Below are positions 32,447-41,348 of a DNA stretch of 48,384 nucleotides, piece by piece (positions within the stretch are counted from its first letter, which is position 1; the number at the start of each line of letters is the position of its first letter). The stretch comes from JBQTIP01 sp052388025 (GTDB lineage Bacteria > Actinomycetota > UBA4738 > HRBIN12). The stretch is from assembly GCA_052388025.1 (NCBI GenBank), contig JBQTIP010000242.1, positions 1 to 48,384 of the forward strand, given 5' to 3'. The notes under the pieces are model-generated. The model had not been told where the DNA came from, did no database searches, and saw only the letters and a list, made by a program, of their open reading frames with translations. A program made the position numbers and the translations under genes.

Positions 32447-34567
32447 ATGGCATCCAGCGACCGCACGCCGGGAGTCTGGTGGACCCTGGCCGTCCTCGTC
32501 CTGGCGGGGGCGGGGCTCGTTGCTGCCTACGCCTTCGCGCCCGAGCTGCCGGGTCCGGACGCGCGCCAGGCCGAGACTGCGCTCACGGGGGCGTTCCTCG
32601 TGTCCGGCGTGGTGATCGCCTGGCAGGCGCGCCGTGAGCGGTCGTGGAGGAGCGCCCGGGTCCTGGCGCTCGCCATGTTCGCGCTCGCGTCGATCATGGC
32701 CGTGTTCCTGATCCGCGATCTCGATGGACCCATCCGGCCGTACGGGCCGAGCACCATCGACCTCGTGGTGCTGCCTCTCGCGGCCGTGCTCCTCGTGCCG
32801 ATGAAGATCGAGTACGCGAGCCACTTCCGCACCCAGGATCGCCGGGAGATCGCGACGGACGTAGCGCTCATCGCGGCGTCGCTTGGGTGCATCGCCTACC
32901 TGTACCTCCGGCCCGACCAGGGCGACGTCGCGTCTTCGGTCTCCAGCGCGATCTTCGCGCTCGCCGCCGCGTCGGTCTTCTCGGCGTACGGCGCCCTCGC
33001 GCTATGGGTGCCCTCACCCGCCCACCTCGGCCAGTTCGCCGTCGCGGGGTCGATCTCCGCGGCGACGCTCGCGCTCGGCGCCCTGTGGGTGCAGGGTGCC
33101 TACATCCCCGGGCAGCCACGGATCGGCATCCCCCTCGGACTCGCGGCTTTGGCCCTGGCCGGCTTGGTGACCGTGCTGCCCCGTCGCGTCGAGGGCGATC
33201 CGATAACCGCGCCGACGAGATACGGACGGCCCATGCTCACGGCCACCGCGGTGGCGGCCGCCTGCGCCGCCCTCGCGATCGTCGCGAGCTTCGAGATCGG
33301 TCGCGAGCTCGGAGCCGTCCAGGCATCGCTCTTGATCGGCGTCCTCGCCGCCGCGGTCGCAGTCCGGATCCTAGTGAACCAGGTCCGGAGCACCCAGGCG
33401 CAGCGACAGGTCGAGATCGCGCTCGAGGAGAAAGAGGCGGCCCTGAACGAAACCGCCCTCGCGATGGCCCGGCTCCGCGAGGCACACGAGACCCTCCGGG
33501 AATCCGAGGAGCGTCTGCGCCTGGTGTTCGAAGCGGCTGCCGACGGAATCGTGGAGCTCGACGAGACCGACGTGATCCTCCGAGCCAACGAGGCCTTCTG
33601 CCGGATGCTCGAGCTGCCGCAGTCCAAGGTGGAGGGCCGCCCATGGAAGGCGCTCGCGTCCGCGATCGAGGCTGAGGAGTCGTTCGAGACTCTCCCCTCT
33701 ACCGGCCAAGGCACGCTCCGCCGCGATGCCCACGCCCTGCACCTGGAAGCGCGGACATCGGTGATCCCGGGGGATCCTCCGCGGCGGCTGCTCCTCGTCA
33801 GGGACGTCACGGCGGCCGTTGTGGCCGACCAGACCATCCGCTCCCTGTTCCAGTTCCTTCAGGACCGCGACGAGGACCGGACGCGCCTGCTGCGGCGGAC
33901 GAACGCGGCGATCGAGAGCGAGCGCAACCGCATCGCCCGCGACCTGCACGACGGCCCGGTGCAGGGGGTCTCGGCCGCGTCACTCTCCCTCGAGGCCGTT
34001 CTGCTCATGATGAAGGCCGGCGAGCTCGTCGATGCTGGCGAGGTGCTCACGAAGGTCCGCCTCGAGCTGTCCGAGGAGGCCGACAACCTTCGGCGCCTCA
34101 TGTCGGGCCTGCGCCCGCCGCTCCTCGAGGAGCGCGGCCTCACGCCGGCGATCCGCGAGACATTGGACAAGTTCGGCCTGGACAACGGCGTCGAGACCGA
34201 GTTCGTGAGCCGGTCGCTCGTGGAGATCCCCCCCGATCTCGAGACGCTGGCGTTCCGCATCGTTCAGGAGGCCCTGTCGAACGCAAGCAAGCACGCGAAC
34301 GCCGCCCGCATAGCCGTGAGCGTCGAGGCGGTCGCCGGCCAGCTCCGCATCGAGGTGGGCGACAACGGCGAGGGCTTCGAAGCAGCGAAAGCCCGGGAGT
34401 TCCTGCGGATGGGCCGGGTGGGCCTGGCCTCTATGCGCGAGCGGGTGGAGCTCGCGAACGGGACGTTCACCGTCCACGCGACGCCGGGGAGAGGAACGAC
34501 GATCCTCGCAACGCTGCCGCTGGAACCGGTTCCCGCGCCGCGCGAGCTCGCGGTGAACGAGGCCTAG
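32447..34567 (+). CDS. membrane-bound PAS-containing sensor histidine kinase (HisKA_3)
   Basis: 706 residues. The first about 300 are eight to ten membrane helices resembling an integral sensory module. A coiled coil (about 310-350) leads to a PAS domain (RLRLVFEAAADGIVELDETD to about 460). The phosphoacceptor segment ERNRIARDLHDGPVQGVSAA is the HisKA_3 H-box, and HATPase motifs are IVQEALSNASKHANAARIAV (N-box), VGDNGEGF (G1) and GRVGLASMRERVELANG (G2). It would sense a membrane or redox/ligand signal and phosphorylate the upstream NarL-type regulator. ATG start. It converges with the PBP gene; only one base separates the two stop codons. Confidence 0.92.
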   Translation: MASSDRTPGVWWTLAVLVLAGAGLVAAYAFAPELPGPDARQAETALTGAFLVSGVVIAWQARRERSWRSARVLALAMFALASIMAVFLIRDLDGPIRPYGPSTIDLVVLPLAAVLLVPMKIEYASHFRTQDRREIATDVALIAASLGCIAYLYLRPDQGDVASSVSSAIFALAAASVFSAYGALALWVPSPAHLGQFAVAGSISAATLALGALWVQGAYIPGQPRIGIPLGLAALALAGLVTVLPRRVEGDPITAPTRYGRPMLTATAVAAACAALAIVASFEIGRELGAVQASLLIGVLAAAVAVRILVNQVRSTQAQRQVEIALEEKEAALNETALAMARLREAHETLRESEERLRLVFEAAADGIVELDETDVILRANEAFCRMLELPQSKVEGRPWKALASAIEAEESFETLPSTGQGTLRRDAHALHLEARTSVIPGDPPRRLLLVRDVTAAVVADQTIRSLFQFLQDRDEDRTRLLRRTNAAIESERNRIARDLHDGPVQGVSAASLSLEAVLLMMKAGELVDAGEVLTKVRLELSEEADNLRRLMSGLRPPLLEERGLTPAIRETLDKFGLDNGVETEFVSRSLVEIPPDLETLAFRIVQEALSNASKHANAARIAVSVEAVAGQLRIEVGDNGEGFEAAKAREFLRMGRVGLASMRERVELANGTFTVHATPGRGTTILATLPLEPVPAPRELAVNEA

Positions 34568-34568
34568 C

Positions 34569-36800
34569 TCACCGCAGCTGCCTCACCCTCCAGGCCCCCG
34601 GCCGATCCGGCTTCGCGTGCGCGCCGAACGAAGGCGAGGGCGACGGCGAGGGCGAAGGCGTCCCGGTCGGCGACGGGGAGGGGGACGGTGACGGGCTCGG
34701 GGAGGGGGGAGGCGGCGTCGTCGGAGACGGCGACGGGCTCTCGGTCGGCGACGGCTTCGGCGACTTCGAGGGAGCCGGGGTCGGGATCGGCGTCGCCGGC
34801 CCGCCCGTGTAGCCCTCGAACGAAGGCGTCGCGAAGTCCTTGACCCGCATGTTGGCGGTGACCTCCAGCATGAAGTCGTGCCAGATGCCCCCGGGGATCG
34901 TGCCGCCGAAGACCGCCGAATAGCCCTCCACGTTTACCAGGGGGATCGCCCCCTCCGGATAGCCCACCCACACGCAGGTCACGAGCTGCGGAACGTAGCC
35001 GCAGAACCACGCGTCGACGTAGTTCTCCGCGGTCCCGGTCTTGCCGGCAGCCGGGCGCCCGATGTAGGCCGAGGTTCCGGTGCCGCCGGTGATCACGCCC
35101 TGGAGCGCGTAGGTAACGAGATCGGCGTCGTTCGTGTCGAGGACCCGCTTCCCCTCCGCGTCGATGGCGGCGATAACCTCCCCGTCCGCGGTCGCGACCG
35201 ACTCGAGCGGCGTGGCCCTGTGCCGCACGCCCCTCGCGGCGAGCGTCCCGAAGGCGTTCGCCATCTCGAGCGGCGTCACCGACTGGGTGCCGAGCGTGAT
35301 CGAGCAGACCGGCAGGAGCGGCGACCGAATCCCCATCCGGTGAGCGATCTCCACGATCGCTTCGGGCCCGACCTGCGCGGCGACCTGCGCGAAGACCGTG
35401 TTCACCGAGTGCGCGGTGGCCGAGGCCAGGGTGAAGGTGCCGCTCTCCGAGTCGCTTGCGTTGGAGAGCGTCCAGGGCTTCCCGTCCGTGTAGCAGGACG
35501 TGCTCGGGATCGTGACCGTGCCCGGGCCGACCCACCGAGAGGAGAGCGAGATCTTCGCCTCCATGGCGGCCGCGAGCGTGAACGGCTTGAAGGCCGATCC
35601 CGACGACCGCCCGGTCCCCCCGTCGCCGGTGGCGAGGTTCACCTGGGATACGTTGAAGTCCTTGCCGCCGTACATCGCGCGCACGGCGCCGGTGGAGGGG
35701 TCGATCGCGACCAGGGCCGCCGCAGGGCCGCCGGGCGTGTGTAGACGCCCCCGCACCGCCTGCTCGGCGATCCGCTGCCACTCGAGGTCGATCGTGGTCG
35801 TGACCCTCAGGCCTCCGCCGAACACCGCCGACTCCCCGTACTTGTCGATCAGCGTCCGCTTCGTGTAGTCGACGAAGTACGCGGCGGGGTAGGTGACGAA
35901 CTCCTCCTCCGCCACGGTCTTCACGTCGCGCTGCTTCAGCTCGGCCGCCCTTCGCGGCGTGATGTAGCCCTCCTGGGCCATCCGGTCGAGCACGAAGTTC
36001 CGTCGTACGAACGAGTCCGACGGGTTGTCGATGGGATCGAAGTCCTCGGGCGCAGAGATGACGCCCGCGAGCGTCGCCGATTGAAGGAGCGTGAGGTCCT
36101 TCGCGTCCTTGCCGAAGTAGGTCTTCGCGGCGGCCTGGACCCCGTAGGCCCCCTGGCCGAAGTAGATCGTGTTCAGGTACTTCGCGAGGATCTCTTCCTT
36201 GGAGTAGGTCTGCTCGAGCTTCACGGCCAGCAGGACCTCGCGGACCTTCTGGGAGAGGGTCCGCTCCGGGATGACGTAGGTCCGCTCCCCGGTCTCGGGA
36301 TCCTCCTCGTATCGACCGGCGTAGACGTTCTTGACGAGCTGCTGCGTGATGGTGGAGCCGCCCTGGACGACCTTGTGCTCGACGATGTCGTTCCAGGCGG
36401 CGCGCATGATGCCGATGGGATCGAAGCCCGGGTGGCTGTAGAAGTCCTGGTCCTCCGTGGCGATGACGGCGTTGCGGAGGCTCTCCGGCATCTCGGAGAT
36501 CGGGATGATGGTCCGGTCTACCGCGGCGTGGAGCGTGGTGATGAGGGTCCCGTCTCGGTCGTAGATGTAGGTCGTCTGAAGCGGTGGCGCCGTCTCGGGA
36601 AGCTCCAGCTGCGCGTAGACGTAGACCAGCGTGCCGAGCACTCCAAAGACGCCGAGCAGGGGCACGGCGACGAACACCCACCAGAACCTGCGGAAGAAGC
36701 CGCGCTCCTTCTTCCGCGGCCCGCGGGGGGTGTGCTTCCGACCCTTCGAGGGCCTTCGGACCGCGGTTCGGACCGCCAAGACGATTGCGATTGTACCCAC
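34569..36800 (-). CDS. ponA: class A penicillin-binding protein (transglycosylase/transpeptidase)
   Basis: 743 residues. Basic cytoplasmic N-terminus, one membrane helix (about 39-61), then the GT51 glycosyltransferase domain with the catalytic Glu in NAVIATEDQDFYSHPGFD and GGSTITQQLVKN. The transpeptidase domain has SGSAFKPFTLAAAM (SxxK, active Ser), HSVNTVF (SxN) and AAGKTGTAENYVDAWFCGY (KTG). The last about 70 residues are Ser/Pro repeats. It polymerises and cross-links peptidoglycan. GTG at 36800 is uncertain: TACAAT lies just inside it and an in-frame TTG at 36779 is a plausible alternative. M. tuberculosis ponA1 is likewise beside DUF5318. Confidence 0.94.
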   Translation of the reverse strand: MGTIAIVLAVRTAVRRPSKGRKHTPRGPRKKERGFFRRFWWVFVAVPLLGVFGVLGTLVYVYAQLELPETAPPLQTTYIYDRDGTLITTLHAAVDRTIIPISEMPESLRNAVIATEDQDFYSHPGFDPIGIMRAAWNDIVEHKVVQGGSTITQQLVKNVYAGRYEEDPETGERTYVIPERTLSQKVREVLLAVKLEQTYSKEEILAKYLNTIYFGQGAYGVQAAAKTYFGKDAKDLTLLQSATLAGVISAPEDFDPIDNPSDSFVRRNFVLDRMAQEGYITPRRAAELKQRDVKTVAEEEFVTYPAAYFVDYTKRTLIDKYGESAVFGGGLRVTTTIDLEWQRIAEQAVRGRLHTPGGPAAALVAIDPSTGAVRAMYGGKDFNVSQVNLATGDGGTGRSSGSAFKPFTLAAAMEAKISLSSRWVGPGTVTIPSTSCYTDGKPWTLSNASDSESGTFTLASATAHSVNTVFAQVAAQVGPEAIVEIAHRMGIRSPLLPVCSITLGTQSVTPLEMANAFGTLAARGVRHRATPLESVATADGEVIAAIDAEGKRVLDTNDADLVTYALQGVITGGTGTSAYIGRPAAGKTGTAENYVDAWFCGYVPQLVTCVWVGYPEGAIPLVNVEGYSAVFGGTIPGGIWHDFMLEVTANMRVKDFATPSFEGYTGGPATPIPTPAPSKSPKPSPTESPSPSPTTPPPPSPSPSPSPSPSPTGTPSPSPSPSPSFGAHAKPDRPGAWRVRQLR
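34630..34800. repeat. low-complexity Ser/Pro-coding tract, G-rich on the plus strand
   Basis: Hexamer-like GGCGAG/GGCGAC repeats on the plus strand encode the PSPSPS tail of the PBP on the minus strand. Several G-runs (GGGGAGGGGG, GGGGAGGGGGG) could form G-quadruplexes. The tail probably spans or contacts the cell wall. Length is likely to vary between strains by slippage. Confidence 0.8.
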
Positions 36801-36871
36801 GACCTGCCGTTTTCAGTGGCAGACGGGGATCCGGGTCGTGGAGTTCCCGTGTCGGGAAGGGCCGGCGAGCG

Positions 36872-37318
36872 TCAGCCGGCGTCTCGGGCCACGAAGGCCT
36901 CGGACAGGTGGTTCCAAGAGCAGGCCGTGCAAACCTCCACCACGTAGCACCACGCGCCGGGACGGTCGGCCGCCATGTCGAGGCCCTTGTCCAGAGGCCA
37001 GACCCGCCCGTTGTCCCGCCTCAGGCCGTCGGCGTAGACGTAGGCGAGCAGGACGAGCTTCTCCTGTTCGCAGACCGGGCAGTCGCGTCGGGTCCGCTCG
37101 CCGACGTGCTTTGCGGCGCGCATCAGCTCAGGGTGGGCATCGCAGATGTCCGCGCGGGACCTGAGCCCGGTCCTCACCTCGCGGAGCAGCGCGCGCTTGG
37201 CGAGTGTGTAGTCGATCACCCCGAGGAGTGACCGCCTGCTCCCGATCGCTCGTGGGTTCTGCACGGTTCCGGCATTGTACGCCTCACGTTGGAGAGGGGT
37301 ACTCGGCCTTTCGTCCAT
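36872..37318 (-). CDS. DUF5318 family protein with a zinc ribbon
   Basis: 148 residues from ATG (a TTG two codons upstream is also open). The core VIDYTLAKRALLREVRTGLR, CDAHPELMRAAKHVGE and VVEVCTACSWNHLSEAF matches the actinobacterial DUF5318 family (M. tuberculosis Rv0049). Two CxxC pairs, DCPVCEQEK and CTACSW, form a probable zinc ribbon; no catalytic motif. The family sits upstream of ponA in many Actinobacteria, as here (71 bases), which suggests a link to wall synthesis, but no function is known. The N-terminal about 25 residues look non-conserved, so the true start may be further in. Confidence 0.85.
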   Translation of the reverse strand: MDERPSTPLQREAYNAGTVQNPRAIGSRRSLLGVIDYTLAKRALLREVRTGLRSRADICDAHPELMRAAKHVGERTRRDCPVCEQEKLVLLAYVYADGLRRDNGRVWPLDKGLDMAADRPGAWCYVVEVCTACSWNHLSEAFVARDAG

Positions 37319-37341
37319 GTTCAACTCGCAGGCGTTGGCGC

Positions 37342-37707
37342 TCAGCCGCCGGTCTCGACGATCGCCCGTGCTTCAGCGACGACCGCTCGCTCGCCCGACA
37401 ACAGGAGCATCGGCCCCGCATCCACGCGGACCTCGACGAAGGCCTCGAAGGCTCCCGCGGGGCACGCACACTCGACCAAGGCGGCGCCGTTTCGCGCCGC
37501 GTACTCGCCGGCCACGTCCGAAGGCTCACGTCCGGAGGGGATCGCCAGCTCCTGGGCGGCCGCAAGGGCGGCCGCATCGGCCGCCGACTGCGCCCGGGCC
37601 GCGGCCGTCAGCACTCGGGCGACGTCGGCCGTGCCCATGGCAAGCACCATCACAAGCACGATGATCGCGACGGCGACGAGCGAGGCCGATCCCCGCTCAC
37701 TCCTCAT
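37342..37707 (-). CDS. TadG-like / Rv3654c-family secreted or membrane protein
   Basis: 121 residues: ERGSASLVAVAIIVLVMVLA is a Tad-type N-terminal signal/anchor helix with a preceding Gly-Ser, then ADVARVLTAAARAQSAADAAALAAAQELA, the standard TadG-like pseudopilin helix. It matches the last gene of the actinobacterial Tad cluster (helicase/secretion neighbourhood TadE-like). ATG start with AGGAG upstream, overlapping the TadE stop (ATGA). Predicted minor pilus component. Confidence 0.87.
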   Translation of the reverse strand: MRSERGSASLVAVAIIVLVMVLAMGTADVARVLTAAARAQSAADAAALAAAQELAIPSGREPSDVAGEYAARNGAALVECACPAGAFEAFVEVRVDAGPMLLLSGERAVVAEARAIVETGG

Positions 37708-38099
37708 GTGAACTCCTGTCGCATCGTGGCGCTCGCGCCGAGAGACGCGGCAGGCGGGAACAGCCACTCCACGAACGGCACGCCGATCGGCGCCTCGTAG
37801 CCGACGGAGACCGTGACGGGCTCACCCCTTCCGCCGCCTCGCTCGACACTCACGACGACGCGATCCGGGTCCAGCGCGGCTGCGGCCCCCACCGCCGCCG
37901 ATCGGATCGCGGCTTCGTCGGGATCCACGGCGGCCTGGCGCGCCCCGGCGCGCGCGGCCTGCATCACCAGCAGCTGATCCCGAGCCAGCAGCCCGACCTG
38001 GACGAGCGCAAGCGTGATGATCATCAGTATCGGGAGCACGAGCGCGAACTCGACGACCGCCGATCCGCGCTCGGCGCCCCGGCGCTTTCTACTGAGCAC
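37704..38099 (-). CDS. TadE-like pilus assembly protein
   Basis: 131 residues. ERGSAVVEFALVLPILMIIT is the classic TadE N-terminus (Gly-Ser-x-x-x-Glu-Phe before a membrane helix), followed by AARAGARQAAV. The Glu at +5 relative to the processing site is typical of pseudopilins cut by a prepilin peptidase; no such peptidase gene is in the window. It overlaps the DUF4244 gene by 11 bases and the TadG-like gene by four. Confidence 0.92.
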   Translation of the reverse strand: MLSRKRRGAERGSAVVEFALVLPILMIITLALVQVGLLARDQLLVMQAARAGARQAAVDPDEAAIRSAAVGAAAALDPDRVVVSVERGGGRGEPVTVSVGYEAPIGVPFVEWLFPPAASLGASATMRQEFT

Positions 38100-38283
38100 T
38101 CCCGGCCACCTGATCGATGACGCTGTCGAAGAACGCGGGAAGCCTCCCCGACGAACGCGCCCAGGCGATCAGCACCACGGCCACCGCGGCGGCGGCGAGG
38201 ATCACGAGCGCGTACTCGGCCGTGGTCTGACCTTGATCCCGAACGAGAAGCGTCCGAACGCGAAGGTAGATGGACAGCAGCAT
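38089..38283 (-). CDS. DUF4244 Flp-like pilin
   Basis: 64 residues: RDQGQTTAEYALVILAAAAV AVVL resembles Flp pilins (QTTAEYA with Glu five residues after the likely cleavage site, then a single hydrophobic helix). This is the DUF4244 family (M. tuberculosis Rv3656c), the probable major pilin of the actinobacterial Tad system. Small, starting ATG, and located between TadC and TadE as in relatives. Confidence 0.9.
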   Translation of the reverse strand: MLLSIYLRVRTLLVRDQGQTTAEYALVILAAAAVAVVLIAWARSSGRLPAFFDSVIDQVAGSAQ

Positions 38284-38296
38284 GGTTCACCCCCTC

Positions 38297-39154
38297 TCAG
38301 CGGATCGACGACAAGGTGGTGATCAAGACCGGCACCACCGTGAGGAGGAGGAACGCGGGGAGGACGAGGAAGACGAGAGGGAAGAGCATCTTTACCGGGG
38401 CCTTTCTCGCCCGCTCTCCGGCGGCGGCCCGCCTCGACTCGCGAACCTGCGCGGCGAGCTCGCTCACGGCTTCCGAAAGGGACGTGCCGAGCGCCTCCGT
38501 TCGCGTCAGGGCGACAACTGCGCGTTGGAGATCCGGCAACCCGAGGCGCTCGGCGGTCTTACGGAGCTCGTCGCGCCATCGGCCTCCGAGCTCAACGGAC
38601 CGAAGGACACCGGTGAGCTCCTCCGCCAGCGGCCCTTGCGTGGCGTGGACGGATCGACTGAGCGCAAGGGGTCCCGAAAGGCCGGCAGAGGAGGCCGCGG
38701 CGAGGAGATCCAAGAGTTGCGGCAGCTCCTGGTCGGCAAGGGCCATGCGGCGGCGAGCGGCCCCCGCGAGGACCGCGTCCGGCAGCCGGAAGCAAGCCGC
38801 TGCGAGCAGCGGCGAAAGGAGCGGCGCGGGCCAGGGCGCCAAGAGAGCCAGCAGACCCATCCCGAGAGCGGCCATTGCCTTGGCGCCGACCAGTTCCTTG
38901 AGCGAAAGCGCCCACGCCGCGCGGTCAAGCCGTCCCGAGAGCAGCTGGGGCTTCGCCAGCCTCAGAATCCATGATCTCGAGCCGACTCGCGCAGCCATCG
39001 CTCGGACGGAGCCTGGGAGCCTCGGCCCGGTCGCGGACCAACCGGCGATCCCGGCCCGGAGGAGCATCGACACGTCCGCCCGGAAGGCAACGGCTGCCGC
39101 GAGAAGCATCGCGGAGGAGGCGGCGAGCACCGCGGCCGCGACCCACTCGGTCAT
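38297..39154 (-). CDS. TadC-like type II secretion F-domain protein
   Basis: 285 residues. Two N-terminal hydrophobic helices, then the T2SSF domain (ELPQLLDLLAAASSAGLSGP, ALTRTEALGTSLSEAVSELA) and C-terminal helices (MLFPLVFLVLPAFLLLTVVP). It forms the inner-membrane platform with TadB. ATG at 39154 overlaps the TadB stop (ATGA); the open frame to 39502 is a shadow inside TadB. Confidence 0.9.
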   Translation of the reverse strand: MTEWVAAAVLAASSAMLLAAAVAFRADVSMLLRAGIAGWSATGPRLPGSVRAMAARVGSRSWILRLAKPQLLSGRLDRAAWALSLKELVGAKAMAALGMGLLALLAPWPAPLLSPLLAAACFRLPDAVLAGAARRRMALADQELPQLLDLLAAASSAGLSGPLALSRSVHATQGPLAEELTGVLRSVELGGRWRDELRKTAERLGLPDLQRAVVALTRTEALGTSLSEAVSELAAQVRESRRAAAGERARKAPVKMLFPLVFLVLPAFLLLTVVPVLITTLSSIR

Positions 39155-39999
39155 GGACCGACCCGCAGCAGCTGCCGGATCCAGAGAAAGGCGCCGGCAT
39201 CGAGTGCCAGCCCGAGCGCGATGGCCGCCGACCCGGTCGGCGAGTGATACGCGGCCGCGATGTCCTCGCGTGAGGTGGCCGAGAGGAACAGGAAGAAGCC
39301 GACGGGCAGGAGCCCCAGGATGGCACCCGACAAGCGAGCCTGGGCGGTTAGGGAATGAACCTCTCTGGCAGCGGCGCGCCGCTCCCGCAGCGTGCGCGCG
39401 AGCTGGTCGAGAACCGTGGGCAGATCGCCGCCCATCCGGTTGTGCAGCCGCAGCACGCCGGCGACGAGCCGGACATCGGGCGCCGCCTGCGACGCGACCC
39501 ACCGTTCAAGCGACTCGTCGAGAGCGATCCCCATCGCGGCGCGATCGACCATTTGACGAAGATCCGGTCCGAGCGGCGGTGAGACCTCGCCCGCCGCGAA
39601 CCCGATCGATTGGGTGAGCGAGAGGCCGGCGCGCAGACCCGAGGCCACGGAGGAGACCGCCTCGGCCAGCTGCGCCTCGATCTGCTCTTGCCGGCGTGCG
39701 GCCCGGCGCCTACGCATCACGGCAGGCGCAACCAGTGCCGAGACCAGGCCGGCGATGCCCCCGGGCACTCCCGCCAAGAAGCCGCCTAGGAAGAGTCCCA
39801 CCACCGCGCCTGCCGCCGGGAGCAACCGTCGCCACCGCTCGGCGCCGGCCTTTTCTCGCCCCGCCGTCGGTTGCTCGGGGGCCCGGGTGTACCGGCCGAT
39901 CCGATCGACCAGCGACGCCCCTTGCAACGCCTGGGCGGCAAGCGCCACCAGTACACATGCCAGCGCGGACAGCATCGCGGCCGAGAGAGCCTCCTTCAC
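39151..39999 (-). CDS. TadB-like type II secretion F-domain protein
   Basis: 282 residues. An N-terminal helix pair, then the T2SSF domain with QIEAQLAEAVSSVASGLRAG, LSLTQSIGFAAGEVSPPLG and RLHNRMGGDLPTVLDQLART, and a C-terminal membrane helix region (ILGLLPVGFFLFLSATSRED). Partner of TadC in the pilus platform. The ATG overlaps the TadA stop (ATGA). Confidence 0.92.
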   Translation of the reverse strand: MKEALSAAMLSALACVLVALAAQALQGASLVDRIGRYTRAPEQPTAGREKAGAERWRRLLPAAGAVVGLFLGGFLAGVPGGIAGLVSALVAPAVMRRRRAARRQEQIEAQLAEAVSSVASGLRAGLSLTQSIGFAAGEVSPPLGPDLRQMVDRAAMGIALDESLERWVASQAAPDVRLVAGVLRLHNRMGGDLPTVLDQLARTLRERRAAAREVHSLTAQARLSGAILGLLPVGFFLFLSATSREDIAAAYHSPTGSAAIALGLALDAGAFLWIRQLLRVGP

Positions 40000-41348
40000 C
40001 CGACCCCCACGAGCGACCGATCGTCGGCTGCGGGGGAGGATGGCTCGGGCGGATCTCCTCCAACCCTGCGTCTGGTTCGCCCGCCGTCGGATCCGGGATC
40101 GAAGAGTCCTCCAACCCCCGCCTCACCTCGCTCGGCCAGCACTCGGGCGAGTGGGGGTACTTCCCCGGTCGCGACGAAGCCTCCACTCGATCCGTCCCGG
40201 GGTCTGAAGGCGAAGATCTCGGAGACCAGCGGTTCCCCCTCCTGGAGGCCCTCCACGGTCGCGATCTGGAACACGACCCTTCGCCCGTCCCGGAGCCGTG
40301 CAGTGTGCACGACAACGTCGATGGCGGATGCCACCTGGTTGCGCACGTGCGCTACCGGGAGTCCGACATCCGACATGAGCGCCATCGTCTCCAGGCGCCA
40401 CAGGAGGTGCCGCGGCGAGTTAGCGTGCGCGGTCGAGAGGGCTCCGTCGTGGCCGGTGTTCATCGCCTGGAGCATGTCCAGAGCCTCGCCGCCTCGAACC
40501 TCCCCGACGATGATGCGATCGGGGCGCATCCGAAGCGCGTTCCGGACCAGATCTCGAACGGTTACCTCGCCCTTCCCCTCGACGTTGGGCGGGCGAGCTT
40601 CCAGCCCCACGACGTGCGACTTGGCCAGGCGAAGCTCGGCCGCATCCTCGATCGTGACGAGCCGCTCGCCGTCGGGGATGAACGTCGAGAGGACCCCGAG
40701 CAACGTGGTCTTGCCGGAGCCGGTCCCGCCCGAGATCACGATGTTCGCCCGTCCGCGGACGCACGCGGCGAGGAACGCCAGCATCCGCGGGCCGAGCGTT
40801 CCGCGCGCGACGAGGTCGTCGGGCGTGAAGGCGACGCTAGAGAACTTGCGGATATTGATGACTGGACCGCAGAGCGAAAGGGGCGGGACGATCGCGTGCA
40901 CCCGGCTGCCGTCCGGAAGTCGCGCGTCCGCGTATGGCGACGATTCGTCGACCCGGAGGCCGAGCGGGGCCACGATCCGCTCGATCACGTGCAAGACGGC
41001 CTCCTCCCCCTCGAATAGACCGTCAAGCACCCTCTCGATCCGCCCCTTCCGCTCCACGTATACGTCGTCGGGACCGTTCACCATGACCTCGGTGACCTCA
41101 GGGTCCTTCAGCAGGAACTCGATGGGTCCCAGCCCGACGACGGAATCCGAAACCTCGTTCACGACCCTGGCGAGCGCGCTCTGCGGCAGGATGTGCCCCT
41201 GCTCGCGGAGGATCGAAAGCGCCGCCTCTCGCACGCGGAGACGACGCTCCGTCCGCGACAGACCCTCCAGCCACCTCGTGTCCACGCGCTCCAGGAGCCG
41301 CTCGTGCAGCTCTCTTCGGACCAGAACCAACGGATCGCTCCCGCTCAC
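39996..41348 (-). CDS. TadA/CpaF-type pilus assembly ATPase
   Basis: 450 residues, secretion ATPase superfamily. An N-terminal helical domain is followed by GLGPIEFLLKDPEVTEVMVN (the CpaF signature), Walker A NIVISGGTGSGKTTLLGVLS, the Asp box (RLVTIEDAAELRL), the Walker B region RMRPDRIIVGEVRGGEALDM and the His box TGHDGALSTAHANSP. It powers pilin extrusion in the cytoplasm. GTG start (41348) overlaps the TadZ stop; the frame open to 41552 lies inside TadZ and is not part of the gene. Confidence 0.96.
   Translation of the reverse strand: MSGSDPLVLVRRELHERLLERVDTRWLEGLSRTERRLRVREAALSILREQGHILPQSALARVVNEVSDSVVGLGPIEFLLKDPEVTEVMVNGPDDVYVERKGRIERVLDGLFEGEEAVLHVIERIVAPLGLRVDESSPYADARLPDGSRVHAIVPPLSLCGPVINIRKFSSVAFTPDDLVARGTLGPRMLAFLAACVRGRANIVISGGTGSGKTTLLGVLSTFIPDGERLVTIEDAAELRLAKSHVVGLEARPPNVEGKGEVTVRDLVRNALRMRPDRIIVGEVRGGEALDMLQAMNTGHDGALSTAHANSPRHLLWRLETMALMSDVGLPVAHVRNQVASAIDVVVHTARLRDGRRVVFQIATVEGLQEGEPLVSEIFAFRPRDGSSGGFVATGEVPPLARVLAERGEAGVGGLFDPGSDGGRTRRRVGGDPPEPSSPAADDRSLVGVG

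Noticed and set aside
34564..36681. 705-codon frame overlapping the PBP gene
   Set aside because: It is a frame-shifted shadow of the PBP on the same strand; all GT51 and transpeptidase motifs are in the 34569-36800 frame.
39155..39502. N-terminal extension of the TadC-like protein
   Set aside because: It lies wholly inside TadB in another frame; the ATG at 39154 overlaps the TadB stop as expected for a coupled operon.
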